64,000 nucleotides of DNA, from assembly GCA_014380615.1 (NCBI GenBank), contig JACMJM010000013.1, forward strand, positions 62,001-126,000. Direction: 5' to 3'. The position numbers and the translations under genes were made by a program. Of the stretch, positions 36,183-45,517 are shown one piece after another. Below the pieces are notes generated by a model that had not been told where the DNA came from, did not search any database, and worked only from the letters and a program-made list of their open reading frames with translations. The DNA is from Sphingobacteriaceae bacterium (GTDB lineage: Bacteria; Bacteroidota; Bacteroidia; Sphingobacteriales; Sphingobacteriaceae). Within the stretch, counting starts at the first letter, position 1. Each line of letters begins with the position of its first letter.

Positions 36183-38535
36183 ACTGAACTTCTCTTATAA
36201 GTTAGTTTATTTCGAGTTGCCAGTTATTGCTGGGCAGGAAGACAGGCTGAATAGGCAACTTCAAAAGATTGCCATGAAAGTTGCTTCGCTTTCCGGCGGC
36301 CCAAGTGCGATTTTAAAACGAGACGATAGATTTCATATCGCTATCCCATCTGATAGGCACTTTGAGCAGACCGTTATCAACGTTGTCCCTTCGAATGTTA
36401 AAGTGGTTTTATTACCCGAGATACATAGTCTTCATTATTCAGAGATTGATGAAAGCAATGTAGATGTGGTTCAAAAGTTTCTTGATTATGAAATTAGAAA
36501 GCAATTGAGTAGCAACAGTCAATTATGGAAGCTTAATTCGACTCAGTTTTTTCTTAAAAAGCCTAAATATAGTAATGACGAATCTTCTATAAATATTTAT
36601 GAAGGGTTTACTTATAAACTACTAAGACTTGAAGACGGGAATTTCTATATCTCTTTAGATTTAAGTTCAAAATATATCGATAAGCATTTTCTTTCGCATC
36701 ATATCAACGCAACTAACGCTGATAGTATCGGCAATCGCTACAAAGGAAAGAGGTGCTTATATCTAAATGGCGATAATTGGTATGCAACTGAGATAGTAGG
36801 TTTTGGGAAGCCAATAATAGAGCATGTATTTGAACATGACGGAAAAGAACATAATGTTTACAATTATATCTTGGCTCACGCAAAGAGTCGAAAAAATGAG
36901 ATAAATAAGGTGATGAAGCCGACAGATACGACATTAATTTATAAGTATCCTGGGCGAGCCATGATGCCGCACAACGGGGCGACATCATTAGCAAGGATTA
37001 TCTATAATACTCAGGACAAAGAGGTGCAGGTATTGCATAAGCTATCTATAAAAGACCCGTCTCGGCGATTTGAATCCATCTCAAATTATGTGAAAACATA
37101 CTTCAGGGTTATTACTTTCAATACAAAAGCAGTCACTGTATCGAAATTTCCATTGGTAGAGAAAATCCGTAATTTCAATTTTCCCGAACTTAAATTTAAC
37201 AATGGAGAACTTTTAAAAGCTGGTCACCCATCGACTGGTGCAAAAACATCTCTGCGAGATTTTGCATCTACGAGGAAGCAATTAATTATTCGCAATGGAG
37301 TATTGACCAAGACAATTTTCGACGAACAATATTTAGTAGTCCCTGACTACCTTGATAAAAAGCTGGTCGAGGCATTCAAGAAGAATGTAGAATATCAAAT
37401 AAGAACTTTGGCTCCTGCATTCATTGGTTATACAATTATCCGCTATAAAGTACTTACTAATCAGTCAGCAACTATTCAGTTGCAAGAAATTGAAAGAGTG
37501 CTTAAGCAGAATAACGCACTTGATGGTTTCGCCTTGTTTTTATTGCCAGATTTGAGCTTTGACTCAAAAAGACATATTAAGAATTTTCACGATTGTCTTA
37601 AGAATAAATTTTATCCCAACTTGAAGGTTCAATGTGCTTCTTCATTCAAGATTAAATCTTTTTTTAAATCTTATACTGCACAAGAAAACTCAAATGAACT
37701 AATTGAATTTAAAGTTCCCGAAGTAAGTAAGCCTAAATTTAAATCTTACATTTTTAATTTGGCTATGGAGCATTTAATTGTGAACAGGAAATGGCCTTTT
37801 TCTCTTTCTAAAAACCTCCATTACGATATCTATATCGGGATAGACGTCCATGATAGACATGCGGGATTTACCTTCTTTTTCAAAAATGGCGAAAAAATAT
37901 TATTCTTTCCTCAAGAAGTGCCTCAAAAGAACAGATCTCAACGAGCCGAAAAACTTAAGGCTGGATTATTGTACGATATGATTTATGCTAAATTGAAGGA
38001 GTATATTCCTATGTTTTCGCCTAACCCTAATGGTATAGTGATTATTAGAGATGGAAGAAGTTTTGGGGAAGAAGAAAAGGCATTGAGAAAGGTTATAAAC
38101 ACCTTAGCAAGTGAGGGTATAATTAATAAAGAAACGATTAAATGCGGTGTCGTAGATTTACATAAGCAAAGTGTTATCCCTTTGCGGATTGCGTCTCAAA
38201 CTAATAGTTATAACAACTTAGAGAATCCAATGTCAGGAGCCTACAAACTATTAAACCCTAAAGAAGGATTTATCTATAATACAGGTTATCCCTTTCAGAT
38301 TCCTGGGTCAGCTAAGCCTTTGCATCTGTCATTGAAGACCGGAGACGTAGAATTTATTAAAGTTATGGAAGATCTGTTTTGCCAAGCTATGCTTGCATTT
38401 TCAGCCCCCGATAGGAGCAATTCATTGCCGATAACCATCAAGTTGATTGATACTCTGTTAGAGCCTTTATCTGGCGTTTTTGAGCAGCACGATGAAGATG
38501 AAGAGTTCGAAGATTCAGTAATTGAAACGATTTAA
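36136..38535 (+). CDS. Long prokaryotic Argonaute with intact DEDD catalytic tetrad
   Basis: 799 aa from ATG 36136, which overlaps the nuclease gene by 47 nt; a TTG at 36175 would give an 8-nt overlap and 786 aa. The C-terminal third is a PIWI domain: Asp570 in YIGIDVHDRH, Glu605 in QRAEKLKAG, Asp639 in VIIRDGRSF, Asp759 in SAPDRSNSLPITIKL. The spacing of 35, 34 and 120 residues agrees with the known active pAgo TtAgo (34, 34, 114), so guided cleavage is expected. The region before it (~440-560, RHIKNFHDCLKNKF) is the likely MID domain; the N-terminal half should hold N, PAZ and linker parts, but PAZ cannot be confirmed by eye. Guide and target type (DNA or RNA) cannot be told. Confidence 0.9.
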   Translation: MRNHTLNLYKIHNLSELNFSYKLVYFELPVIAGQEDRLNRQLQKIAMKVASLSGGPSAILKRDDRFHIAIPSDRHFEQTVINVVPSNVKVVLLPEIHSLHYSEIDESNVDVVQKFLDYEIRKQLSSNSQLWKLNSTQFFLKKPKYSNDESSINIYEGFTYKLLRLEDGNFYISLDLSSKYIDKHFLSHHINATNADSIGNRYKGKRCLYLNGDNWYATEIVGFGKPIIEHVFEHDGKEHNVYNYILAHAKSRKNEINKVMKPTDTTLIYKYPGRAMMPHNGATSLARIIYNTQDKEVQVLHKLSIKDPSRRFESISNYVKTYFRVITFNTKAVTVSKFPLVEKIRNFNFPELKFNNGELLKAGHPSTGAKTSLRDFASTRKQLIIRNGVLTKTIFDEQYLVVPDYLDKKLVEAFKKNVEYQIRTLAPAFIGYTIIRYKVLTNQSATIQLQEIERVLKQNNALDGFALFLLPDLSFDSKRHIKNFHDCLKNKFYPNLKVQCASSFKIKSFFKSYTAQENSNELIEFKVPEVSKPKFKSYIFNLAMEHLIVNRKWPFSLSKNLHYDIYIGIDVHDRHAGFTFFFKNGEKILFFPQEVPQKNRSQRAEKLKAGLLYDMIYAKLKEYIPMFSPNPNGIVIIRDGRSFGEEEKALRKVINTLASEGIINKETIKCGVVDLHKQSVIPLRIASQTNSYNNLENPMSGAYKLLNPKEGFIYNTGYPFQIPGSAKPLHLSLKTGDVEFIKVMEDLFCQAMLAFSAPDRSNSLPITIKLIDTLLEPLSGVFEQHDEDEEFEDSVIETI

Positions 38536-38546
38536 ACTTTACTGTC

Positions 38547-38990
38547 ATGAGCGAAATTAGTGTCATATCCAACCAGTACGATAAGTTAGTATCTACTTCA
38601 GATAAAGTAAATAATTCTGTAGTTACTTTTAAGAAATCTAGTCTACTTAGGGATAAATCGAATACGGTTAAGTACCCTAAGCTCACTGTTTCGGTTGAAG
38701 AAATCGAAAGGGCAAAGAATATATTAGTTCCTTTTCTAACAAATATCCAGAATCTCTTGAATGAAGATGCGCAAGAATCAGAATTTATTCCTGCTCTTAT
38801 TCTTGAGGACTATAAATCCAGATTGGCGAAAAATCAATTCCTAGCCGAAGATTTGAATGGCTTAATAAATAAAATGACTAGTAATAACAGTATTGCTTCC
38901 GAAGATATTGTTGTTTTAGACGATATTCTAGCTATTCTTGATACTGAACGAAGTACATTATTTAGAAAGTTAAGAACCGCTAGAGGATGA
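38547..38990 (+). CDS. Small unknown protein of the Argonaute operon
   Basis: 147 aa, helical and charged (LTVSVEEIERAKNILVPFL; ILEDYKSRLAKNQFLAEDLN; LDDILAILDTERSTLFRKLR). No signal or known motif. Starts 11 nt after the Argonaute stop and overlaps the metalloprotease-like gene by 4 nt (ATGA), so it is translated with it. A small helical subunit, perhaps an adaptor or an inhibitor of the protease, is an inference. Confidence 0.65.
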   Translation: MSEISVISNQYDKLVSTSDKVNNSVVTFKKSSLLRDKSNTVKYPKLTVSVEEIERAKNILVPFLTNIQNLLNEDAQESEFIPALILEDYKSRLAKNQFLAEDLNGLINKMTSNNSIASEDIVVLDDILAILDTERSTLFRKLRTARG

Positions 38991-40111
38991 TCCCGTTTGT
39001 AAAGGGAATATTCTACGATCAATTGAGCCGTTGCTCTAAAATGCTTGATGGGTTGATGTCTCCTGAAGTAAGTCGCGAGATTGATCCATTGTTTATGGCT
39101 AGGACTGTTGAGATGCTGAATAAGTTGCGAACTGATATTCAAGCTCTAATAGACTCAGGTGATTTGGATATTAGTCTATTAGCTACAAACAATATAATTA
39201 GATATAATACATTTCATGAGAATCTTCAGAGTATTGAACTATTTAGGTATTTGGTTATCGTAAATTACGGAAGGCCTGAGGAATATTTTAAAAAGAAAGT
39301 TAATCGGATTTATAATGAAATTAATTGTTTGCAAAGGCAGCCAATAATTACTACTATAAGTAACTCTAATGATTATTATTGGGCTTTACCTTCTTATGAT
39401 ATAATAGCTGTTCCCGCTGGTGAGGAAAGGAATCTATTAAATTTGCCTGACCTATTCCATGAGATGGGACACCTAATTTACAATCAATATGAAATATATC
39501 TAAAAGGTTCAATCGAGGAAACAATTGCCAAATTTTACGAGGAGGAATATCAAAGGATAATATATGAGCAGCGTGCTGCTAAACTTATAGAATTCTACAG
39601 GGATAAACATGCAAGTTGGCATACGAGTTGGATAATGGAATTTGTCTGCGATCTAATTGCCACATATCTAGTCGGCCCAGCTTTTGCGTGGACAAATCTT
39701 AAGCTTACCACTCTTAGCAGTGCAAAAAGTAAAATTTACCTTGATTCTAAAAGTCATCCTTCAGATGAAGCTCGAATGAGAGCTATATTCACTATGTTAA
39801 AGAAAATGGGACATGGAAGTGAATTAATCCATCTTGAAGAAAGCTGGAAGGAATTTTTGGAGGTGACAAAAAATCCCGTGCCTTCTAATTATCAGTTCAT
39901 CTTCCCACCCGAAATAATAGAGCAACTGGTTGATTCTGTGTTTGAGGGATGCTATCTAATCGGTTTGAAAGTCTACAATGAACAGAAGGAACTTTTTGAA
40001 AATCCCATTTCAAAAATATTAAATGATTCCTGGGATTATATGTTCTCAAACCCCAAGAGCTATGAAAGTTGGGAGAAGGCGAAGATTAAAGAGATTGAAG
40101 ACAGTCTTTAA
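38987..40111 (+). CDS. HExxH metalloprotease-like protein of the Argonaute operon
   Basis: 374 aa, no signal peptide. The zinc motif HEMGH at residues 158-162 (LPDLFHEMGHLIYNQYE) is followed by Glu218 in MEFVCDLIATYL, a plausible third ligand, as in gluzincins. The N-terminal ~130 residues are helical (MARTVEMLNKLRTDIQALID) and the C-terminal part is mixed. It is not an ImmA/IrrE-type protein by its motif context. As a cytosolic protease next to a PIN nuclease and a sigma factor, it could cut a regulator or toxin partner when the Argonaute senses foreign nucleic acid. The function is inferred only. Confidence 0.75.
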   Translation: MIPFVKGIFYDQLSRCSKMLDGLMSPEVSREIDPLFMARTVEMLNKLRTDIQALIDSGDLDISLLATNNIIRYNTFHENLQSIELFRYLVIVNYGRPEEYFKKKVNRIYNEINCLQRQPIITTISNSNDYYWALPSYDIIAVPAGEERNLLNLPDLFHEMGHLIYNQYEIYLKGSIEETIAKFYEEEYQRIIYEQRAAKLIEFYRDKHASWHTSWIMEFVCDLIATYLVGPAFAWTNLKLTTLSSAKSKIYLDSKSHPSDEARMRAIFTMLKKMGHGSELIHLEESWKEFLEVTKNPVPSNYQFIFPPEIIEQLVDSVFEGCYLIGLKVYNEQKELFENPISKILNDSWDYMFSNPKSYESWEKAKIKEIEDSL

Positions 40112-40123
40112 ATAACTAATATT

Positions 40124-41341
40124 ATGTATTACATCTGTCTTGACACAAATGCGTGGATATATCTTGTCAATGGAATGGAGCCAGTTAAACTACTTCACTT
40201 TATCGAAGATCAGGTTGAACTAGGTACAATTACCCTGCTTGTCCCTGAACTAACAGTTTCCGAATGGAATGAAAATAAAGGGAACATAAAACAAGCGGTA
40301 TTTAAAGAGCTGAATGCGGCGATGGATAATTTCGAACGCATTACAAAGGCTATTAGCAGACGTACAGCCGATGCTTTTGAATTTCTATTTACCTCAAAAG
40401 ACGACCACCGGCTTGAAGAAAAATACTTTGATAATATTTCAAATGACATAAAGGCTAACCGAGCCAAGTTGGAAGATGCTATTGGTCAAAATATCATCTC
40501 TGTCGAGAAGCTATTTGAACACAAATCCACTATAAGATTACCTACCACCGCTGAAAGTAAAATGCAGGCTGCAGACTTAGCTTTGCAAAAAAAGGCTCCG
40601 TTCTTAAAGAAGAATAGTTTCGCTGATGCGACAATTTTGATGGTGTTTTGTAATTACTTAAGGGAAAGTGGCATAGATGGCGGAATTTTTATTAGCTACA
40701 ATTCTGAAGACTATTGCTTAAAGGAAAACAAAAGCAAGAGCTTGCATCCTCATTTAGCACCTTTCATAGATGATGTTCAGGCTAAGTTCTATATTTATAC
40801 GGGGGAAGCGATGAATTCCATAGAACAGGTTTTAACAGAGCAAGAGCTCTCTCGTATCCGAGAGATCCAAGAGGAATGGGAGGAACATTACTGTGAAGTT
40901 TGTACAGAGAACCGCCGTTATAGTTCTTTATATTTTTCTGAACCCTTTGATATAGATAATGAAAACAACATCGGGGGAAGTGTCGTAACCGGGAACGAAC
41001 TCTCATTGAATGATGCTAAAAGGGTAGTTGCAGAAGAAAGTTTAGTTACTTCTATTCAAACGGCGCAATGTTCTTATTGTGGTGTGGATCACTTTTTATG
41101 CCAAAAGTGTGGTTCGGTTAATGCTTTGTGGGACGATATGTATAATGAGCGCATTGAATGTGAGGGATGCGGCATACCATATATTTTTGAGCAATCCTAT
41201 GATTATCATGATGGCGGTGGTGTGGAAATTCGTATACCAAAGGATTTAAAACTCTGTCAGGGTTGTAATGACGAATTCGAGGAACTTTCTGATAGCGGAT
41301 TGTGTGTTGAGTGCGAAGAAGAGTATGCGACAGGTGACTAA
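40124..41341 (+). CDS. PIN-like nuclease with C-terminal zinc ribbons (DUF4935-like)
   Basis: 405 aa. The N-terminal ~200 residues are a PIN-like domain with Asp7 (CLDTNAWIYL), Glu47 (VPELTVSEW), Asp168 (NSFADATIL) and Asp196 (SYNSEDY), the usual acidic set of a metal-dependent RNase. The last ~160 residues hold several C-x2-C pairs (CEVC; CSYC, CQKC; CEGC; CQGC, CVEC), probably two or more zinc ribbons that bind nucleic acid. It is the last gene of the operon, 12 nt after the protease-like gene. PIN proteins of this kind act as toxins or as RNA-cutting effectors. Confidence 0.82.
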   Translation: MYYICLDTNAWIYLVNGMEPVKLLHFIEDQVELGTITLLVPELTVSEWNENKGNIKQAVFKELNAAMDNFERITKAISRRTADAFEFLFTSKDDHRLEEKYFDNISNDIKANRAKLEDAIGQNIISVEKLFEHKSTIRLPTTAESKMQAADLALQKKAPFLKKNSFADATILMVFCNYLRESGIDGGIFISYNSEDYCLKENKSKSLHPHLAPFIDDVQAKFYIYTGEAMNSIEQVLTEQELSRIREIQEEWEEHYCEVCTENRRYSSLYFSEPFDIDNENNIGGSVVTGNELSLNDAKRVVAEESLVTSIQTAQCSYCGVDHFLCQKCGSVNALWDDMYNERIECEGCGIPYIFEQSYDYHDGGGVEIRIPKDLKLCQGCNDEFEELSDSGLCVECEEEYATGD

Positions 41342-41427
41342 CAAGCAAGAAGTACCCCAAATAGATCATGAAGTAAACTTGTTGTTAAGTACGAGCATAT
41401 GCTACATTCGCTACATTATGATGTAGG

Positions 41428-42855
41428 CTATGTAAGCTGTGCTATTAAATTAGAACCTTTTTTCTTCGCGAAAACAATAGTCCCGGCCGCTATACGCTTA
41501 GTATCGAATCCCTCCTTTTTAAGTCTCTCAGAAAAGATATTATTTGGTACTGGTCTATGACTATTATCTCTACAAAACGATAGGTATTCTGCATATATAT
41601 GAGAAAGTTTCATCTGTTCAGTCACGGATTTAATGTACTGTTCTTCTTCAAGGAAAAGTAAAACGCTATTTGATGATTTCTTATATTCCCCTAGTTTATC
41701 AATGGAGACTTTGCAAGGAGTGAAATTTCTATTAACCAATAACCTTTCCAAGCCTTTAAGAACCCAATTAAACACACCTGGTAAATCTGCCTGAACGATC
41801 TTCCTTGCTAACTCCTTATCCTGTTTATGTTCAGGGATAGTTTGATCGAAGGGAATTATAAGGAATCGTCTAAAAAATGCATCAGTATGCTCAACATCTA
41901 CAGGTAATTCATTGCAATTAAAAATGAATTTAGCATAGTCTTCTAATATATATGGCTTACCATAAGGCGACCTAACTTCTATTGGCTCTCCCGACACCAG
42001 TTGTTTGAAGATATCTGACTTCATCTTTCCGTGCATTTCTGACGCATAGTTGATCAGCTTATTCTCAAGTTCAGCTCTGCTGTATCCATTGTCATTGGTT
42101 AGTCCTCCTAGAGAAAAGCAGGAAACATTTTCTCGTCCAAGCAAAGAATGTACAATTTCAAAGAACACCGACTTGCCATTAGCTCCCGCCCCTTGTAAAA
42201 TCAGCGCTTTTTCGAGCTTTAATGTTTTGCTACTTAAAAATGCGCCAGCTATAAACTCAGCCAAAACCATTTGGCTCTGCTTGTCGGGAAGAACTGTATT
42301 GAGAAATTTTTCGAACATAGGACATGTTGCCTTTAAATTATATTCAAATGGCAGTTGATAAGTCAAAAGATCAAGTTTATCAAAGGGCTGAAGGTGATTG
42401 TGGGCTGCCGTAACATGATAAGTCCCATTTAGTAGATTAATTTTAACGCTCGAGTTTTTGTCAGACGTAAGCGATGAGAGATTACCAGCAGAAAGAAATT
42501 GTCTATAGAGGTTGTCCTTGAATATATAATCCTTGTGTTTTTTCCAATCAGTACCAGTTTTGCCCGCTGCTTTTCCAAGGAAGTCTTTTACTGTGTCTGG
42601 GTCTACGGCTTTCCAATATGCACCATTGTATAAGAACACCTTTCCGTGTTTAAAGCCCAACCCTTGATTATTTGAGTTAAACAATTTTAATAAATAGTCT
42701 ATCACAATAATTCTTAATTCACTATTCTGTGGAGTTGCACTTTTTGCGATTTTTTTAAAGTCTAGCTTCTCTATCTTCAAAAGCAGTTGTTCCAAAACCT
42801 GGTCATGAGGTACCGCATAATTAGGCAAGACACCACCCTTATTTTGTATGGCCAT
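41428..42855 (-). CDS. D5/P4-type DNA primase-helicase, superfamily 3
   Basis: 475 aa. The Walker A motif of SF3 helicases, GAGANGKS (residues 222-229), is preceded by a D5-N-like region and followed by the SF3 motifs (ENKLINYASEMHG; KFIFNCNELPVD; FFRRFLIIPFDQ). A C-terminal winged helix (LKKEGFDTKRIA) is present. No primase active site is visible at the N-terminus, so priming may be lost or supplied by another protein. Such proteins start replication of phages, plasmids and integrative elements. It belongs to the element's right-hand backbone and is transcribed away from the excisionase and integrase genes in the same direction. Confidence 0.87.
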   Translation of the reverse strand: MAIQNKGGVLPNYAVPHDQVLEQLLLKIEKLDFKKIAKSATPQNSELRIIVIDYLLKLFNSNNQGLGFKHGKVFLYNGAYWKAVDPDTVKDFLGKAAGKTGTDWKKHKDYIFKDNLYRQFLSAGNLSSLTSDKNSSVKINLLNGTYHVTAAHNHLQPFDKLDLLTYQLPFEYNLKATCPMFEKFLNTVLPDKQSQMVLAEFIAGAFLSSKTLKLEKALILQGAGANGKSVFFEIVHSLLGRENVSCFSLGGLTNDNGYSRAELENKLINYASEMHGKMKSDIFKQLVSGEPIEVRSPYGKPYILEDYAKFIFNCNELPVDVEHTDAFFRRFLIIPFDQTIPEHKQDKELARKIVQADLPGVFNWVLKGLERLLVNRNFTPCKVSIDKLGEYKKSSNSVLLFLEEEQYIKSVTEQMKLSHIYAEYLSFCRDNSHRPVPNNIFSERLKKEGFDTKRIAAGTIVFAKKKGSNLIAQLT

Positions 42856-42916
42856 TGTGTTTTTTTAAGCTTTAAAGTGAATTAATGCAGATTTTCTTGA
42901 AAATGTCTGTGTTCTT

Positions 42917-43216
42917 TTAACGAGCCTCATTTTTATTCGCTTTTAGAGATTCATTAATTGATTCCTGTTTGTAGCGTACCCTAGTTCCAATTCTAACAGG
43001 TACTAATATCCCTGCTTTTTCCCATGCATTTAGAGTTGGGAGTGTAACGTTAAGCTCTTTAGCGGTTTCGAGCCTAGTTAGATAAAGTTTGTCCGGACGT
43101 TTTGGCGATTCTAGAATTCTGTCGATTTCAGATTTAACGGCACCTTTAACGCATTCCGATAATAATTCTTTAAATTCATCGGAAGGTAATGTTGTGAGGA
43201 AAGTTTGCGTATTCAT
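42917..43216 (-). CDS. Excisionase-like helix-turn-helix protein
   Basis: 99 aa from the ATG at 43216 (MNTQTFLTTLPSDEFKELL). The C-terminal part YLTRLETAKELNVTLPTLNA followed by AWEKAGILVPVRIGTRVRY is the MerR/HTH-17 domain of excisionases and element regulators. Upstream of the replication helicase and downstream of the integrase, it probably helps direct excision or represses the operon. Confidence 0.85.
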   Translation of the reverse strand: MNTQTFLTTLPSDEFKELLSECVKGAVKSEIDRILESPKRPDKLYLTRLETAKELNVTLPTLNAWEKAGILVPVRIGTRVRYKQESINESLKANKNEAR

Positions 43217-43314
43217 CTTCTGTTTATTAAGTCGAAACAAAAGAAGGCAAGTAAACAATAGGAAAATATCCCTAGGGATATTTTTAGGGATAAGAATTTA
43301 GTAAACTGAAGGTA

Positions 43315-43968
43315 TTAGCGCTTTTTTGAATGGGTATGGCTTTTACTCGAATTAAAATATGTATTGAGCGTATGTTGCTTCAAATGGTTTCCATCGCTAT
43401 CAAGGAATACATATCCAATAACCTTTTTGAGGTTTTCAATTGAGGTGTCTATTACCCCTTCATTTTTTAAGACTGAGAATAGCGTGGTCACCTCATTTAT
43501 CCTGCCTTTCTTTGACAATTTTATTTGTTTAAATGGCAAAGTATTTCCTGGGGTTATTTTAGTCTGAGGATTTATGTCTTCTTCTAAAGTCGCTTTTAAA
43601 AACTGAAGTTTAGTTCTATATGATTCCAACTCGGAGGCTATAATTAATATTAGAGTCTCACGCTCGTTTCGTTGAAAATCAGGTGGTTCAATAGGCTCAA
43701 GAAAACTTAAGTACTCAAAGGTTTTTGATTCAGCTAATTGAAACCGGGTTTCAATCACTTTTTCGATTTCTAATAAACTTTTCTGTAAAAAAAGCACACT
43801 TTCATTTGGGGGATAAGCGAAAATATATTTCTCAATAGATTCAAGGACATTTGGTTCATGTGCCTCATAAGGTTGGAAGGTAGTTATGATTCGATAAAGA
43901 CGATATTTTAAATCGTGAAAAGTTTCTTCAAGAGTTATCTTTTCGCCATAAATGTCTGTGGGTAGCAT
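43315..43968 (-). CDS. RteC-like element protein
   Basis: 217 aa, soluble and mostly helical. The C-terminal ~75 residues (LSKKGRINEVTTLFSVLKNE; GYVFLDSDGNHLKQHTLNTY) resemble the C-terminal domain of RteC, a regulator of excision in Bacteroides conjugative transposons. The N-terminal half (IEKVIETRFQLAESKTFEYL) is helical as well. It is 15 nt from the integrase stop, so probably cotranscribed with the integrase. The RteC link is a judgement from pattern, not a proven hit. Confidence 0.65.
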   Translation of the reverse strand: MLPTDIYGEKITLEETFHDLKYRLYRIITTFQPYEAHEPNVLESIEKYIFAYPPNESVLFLQKSLLEIEKVIETRFQLAESKTFEYLSFLEPIEPPDFQRNERETLILIIASELESYRTKLQFLKATLEEDINPQTKITPGNTLPFKQIKLSKKGRINEVTTLFSVLKNEGVIDTSIENLKKVIGYVFLDSDGNHLKQHTLNTYFNSSKSHTHSKKR

Positions 43969-43983
43969 CTTATAACTAATATG

Positions 43984-45333
43984 TTATTTATTTATTTCTT
44001 CCTTATTATTTTCCTGTAATTTAGCTTTTAAGTCCCATATAGCTTTTAATGCTTCCGCATGTTGTCTAGGAGATGTCTTGATATACTTCATGAACGAAGT
44101 CTCAGTCTTGTGACCTGTAATTGCCATAATAGTTATAGGCGAAACTCCACTATTGTACATGTTAGTGGCAAAAGATCTTCTTGCAGTATGAGTGCTAATT
44201 AACTTATATTTTGGAACCTTTTTTAGTATCTTTTTACCCGCTTTTGTGAATGACGATTCGCAAGCTTCATCAATACCAGCTTCCTCGCCGAGTTCTTTGA
44301 GATATTCATTCATTTTTTGATTGCTTATAGCTTCAGGTAGACTGTTCTCGGTTAGCCCTTTATATTTTTTTAATATACCTTCAAGTGTTTTATGAACTGG
44401 TATAGTAACCCTATTGCCTGTCTTTTGAGTCTTAAGATCAATAAACCCATCTCTGATATTCTTCCCAATTATATTAGTAAAATCTGAGAACCTCAGTCCA
44501 GTCCAACAGCCGACTAAGAATAAATCTCTTACTCGCTCGAGCCTGGGTTTTTTAGAAAGGTCTAAACCTTGCAGATGTTCCAATTCAGTTTCTGTGAGGT
44601 AGATCGCATCCACTTCTTCAGTAGGTGCTTTAAAGCGTTTTCCCGCAAAGATGATATTAGAAATCCCCCTTTCTTTTGCTTCAGCAGTAATTGTTTTTAA
44701 GGTTCTCAAATGTTTTCCTAAAGTATTGGTTGAATATTTTAGGTTAAAGGTTAGATGCTCCTTAAAATCTTCAAAAAATACACCTTCCAAGTCTTCGAAA
44801 TATAGGTTATGGTGGTATTTTTCTTTGAATGAGATCAGGTTATTAGAAAAGGTTCGATAAATTTTTATGGTGTTCGGGGAATAGGGTGTTCCTTTTTCGG
44901 TAAGCCGCTTACCCGTCTCACACTCATTTATCAACTGTAGACTAAAATCTAATAATGAGACAGGTGCCGATTTGCCTCGGGGAATCTCCTTATTCTGGTT
45001 ATTTAAAGCATTTAGGCATAGTGATTTGAATTCTTCTACTAATGGAAATTTCTTGTGAGCTGAGGTATATAGGTTAAATTGATCCTCAATTGTCTCTGTA
45101 ACTGTTTTTATCTTTTGATTGATATCTACCCCATCTTCAGTTCGCTGGTTATTTCGAGCTAATTGTGTCTTGGGGTTCCAATATCTTGGTTCAATGTTAG
45201 CCGGACTTGGTAATACTACTTTCATGTTATTGAACCTAACTATGCATCTTATTGATGTAGACTTATTTGACGGGCGAGTTACTCGCAAGTTGAAATTTAC
45301 CTTACATGTAAAGTTGATTTTAGACGGGGCCAC
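43984..45333 (-). CDS. Tyrosine recombinase (integrase) of the element
   Basis: 449 aa in the typical Bacteroidota integrase layout: N-terminal arm-binding domain (~1-110), SAM-like core-binding domain (~125-230), catalytic domain (~245-430). Catalytic residues: Arg in CWTGLRFSDF, Lys in LKTQKTGNR, His-x-x-Arg in STHTARRSFATN, His in AITGHKTE, Tyr in FMKYIKTS. It ends 185 nt inside attR, which pairs it with the tRNA-Phe site. It would catalyse integration and, with the excisionase-like protein, excision. Confidence 0.93.
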   Translation of the reverse strand: MAPSKINFTCKVNFNLRVTRPSNKSTSIRCIVRFNNMKVVLPSPANIEPRYWNPKTQLARNNQRTEDGVDINQKIKTVTETIEDQFNLYTSAHKKFPLVEEFKSLCLNALNNQNKEIPRGKSAPVSLLDFSLQLINECETGKRLTEKGTPYSPNTIKIYRTFSNNLISFKEKYHHNLYFEDLEGVFFEDFKEHLTFNLKYSTNTLGKHLRTLKTITAEAKERGISNIIFAGKRFKAPTEEVDAIYLTETELEHLQGLDLSKKPRLERVRDLFLVGCWTGLRFSDFTNIIGKNIRDGFIDLKTQKTGNRVTIPVHKTLEGILKKYKGLTENSLPEAISNQKMNEYLKELGEEAGIDEACESSFTKAGKKILKKVPKYKLISTHTARRSFATNMYNSGVSPITIMAITGHKTETSFMKYIKTSPRQHAEALKAIWDLKAKLQENNKEEINK

Positions 45334-45517
45334 TTGCTTCTTGTGTATAGTAAATAACTAAGGCAAGATAATAATAAAACAAGTATGGTGTCGTTTTGGG
45401 TGTCGGAAATTTTTAATGTGTTGTTATTTCACTTTACTGAACTTTGTTAGGAATGCCCTATAAGCTTGTAATTAAGTATTATTTTAACCTGAATTTATAC
45501 TGCTTTACCGTAGGTGA

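Noticed and set aside
36136..38535. Assignment to the PIWI-RE family
   Set aside because: The protein has the DEDD tetrad with classic spacing, and the neighbours do not include the DinG-like helicase expected for PIWI-RE loci.
41428..42855. Prophage with capsid genes
   Set aside because: The D5/P4-type helicase suggested a phage or satellite, but no terminase, portal, capsid or tail gene is in the window.
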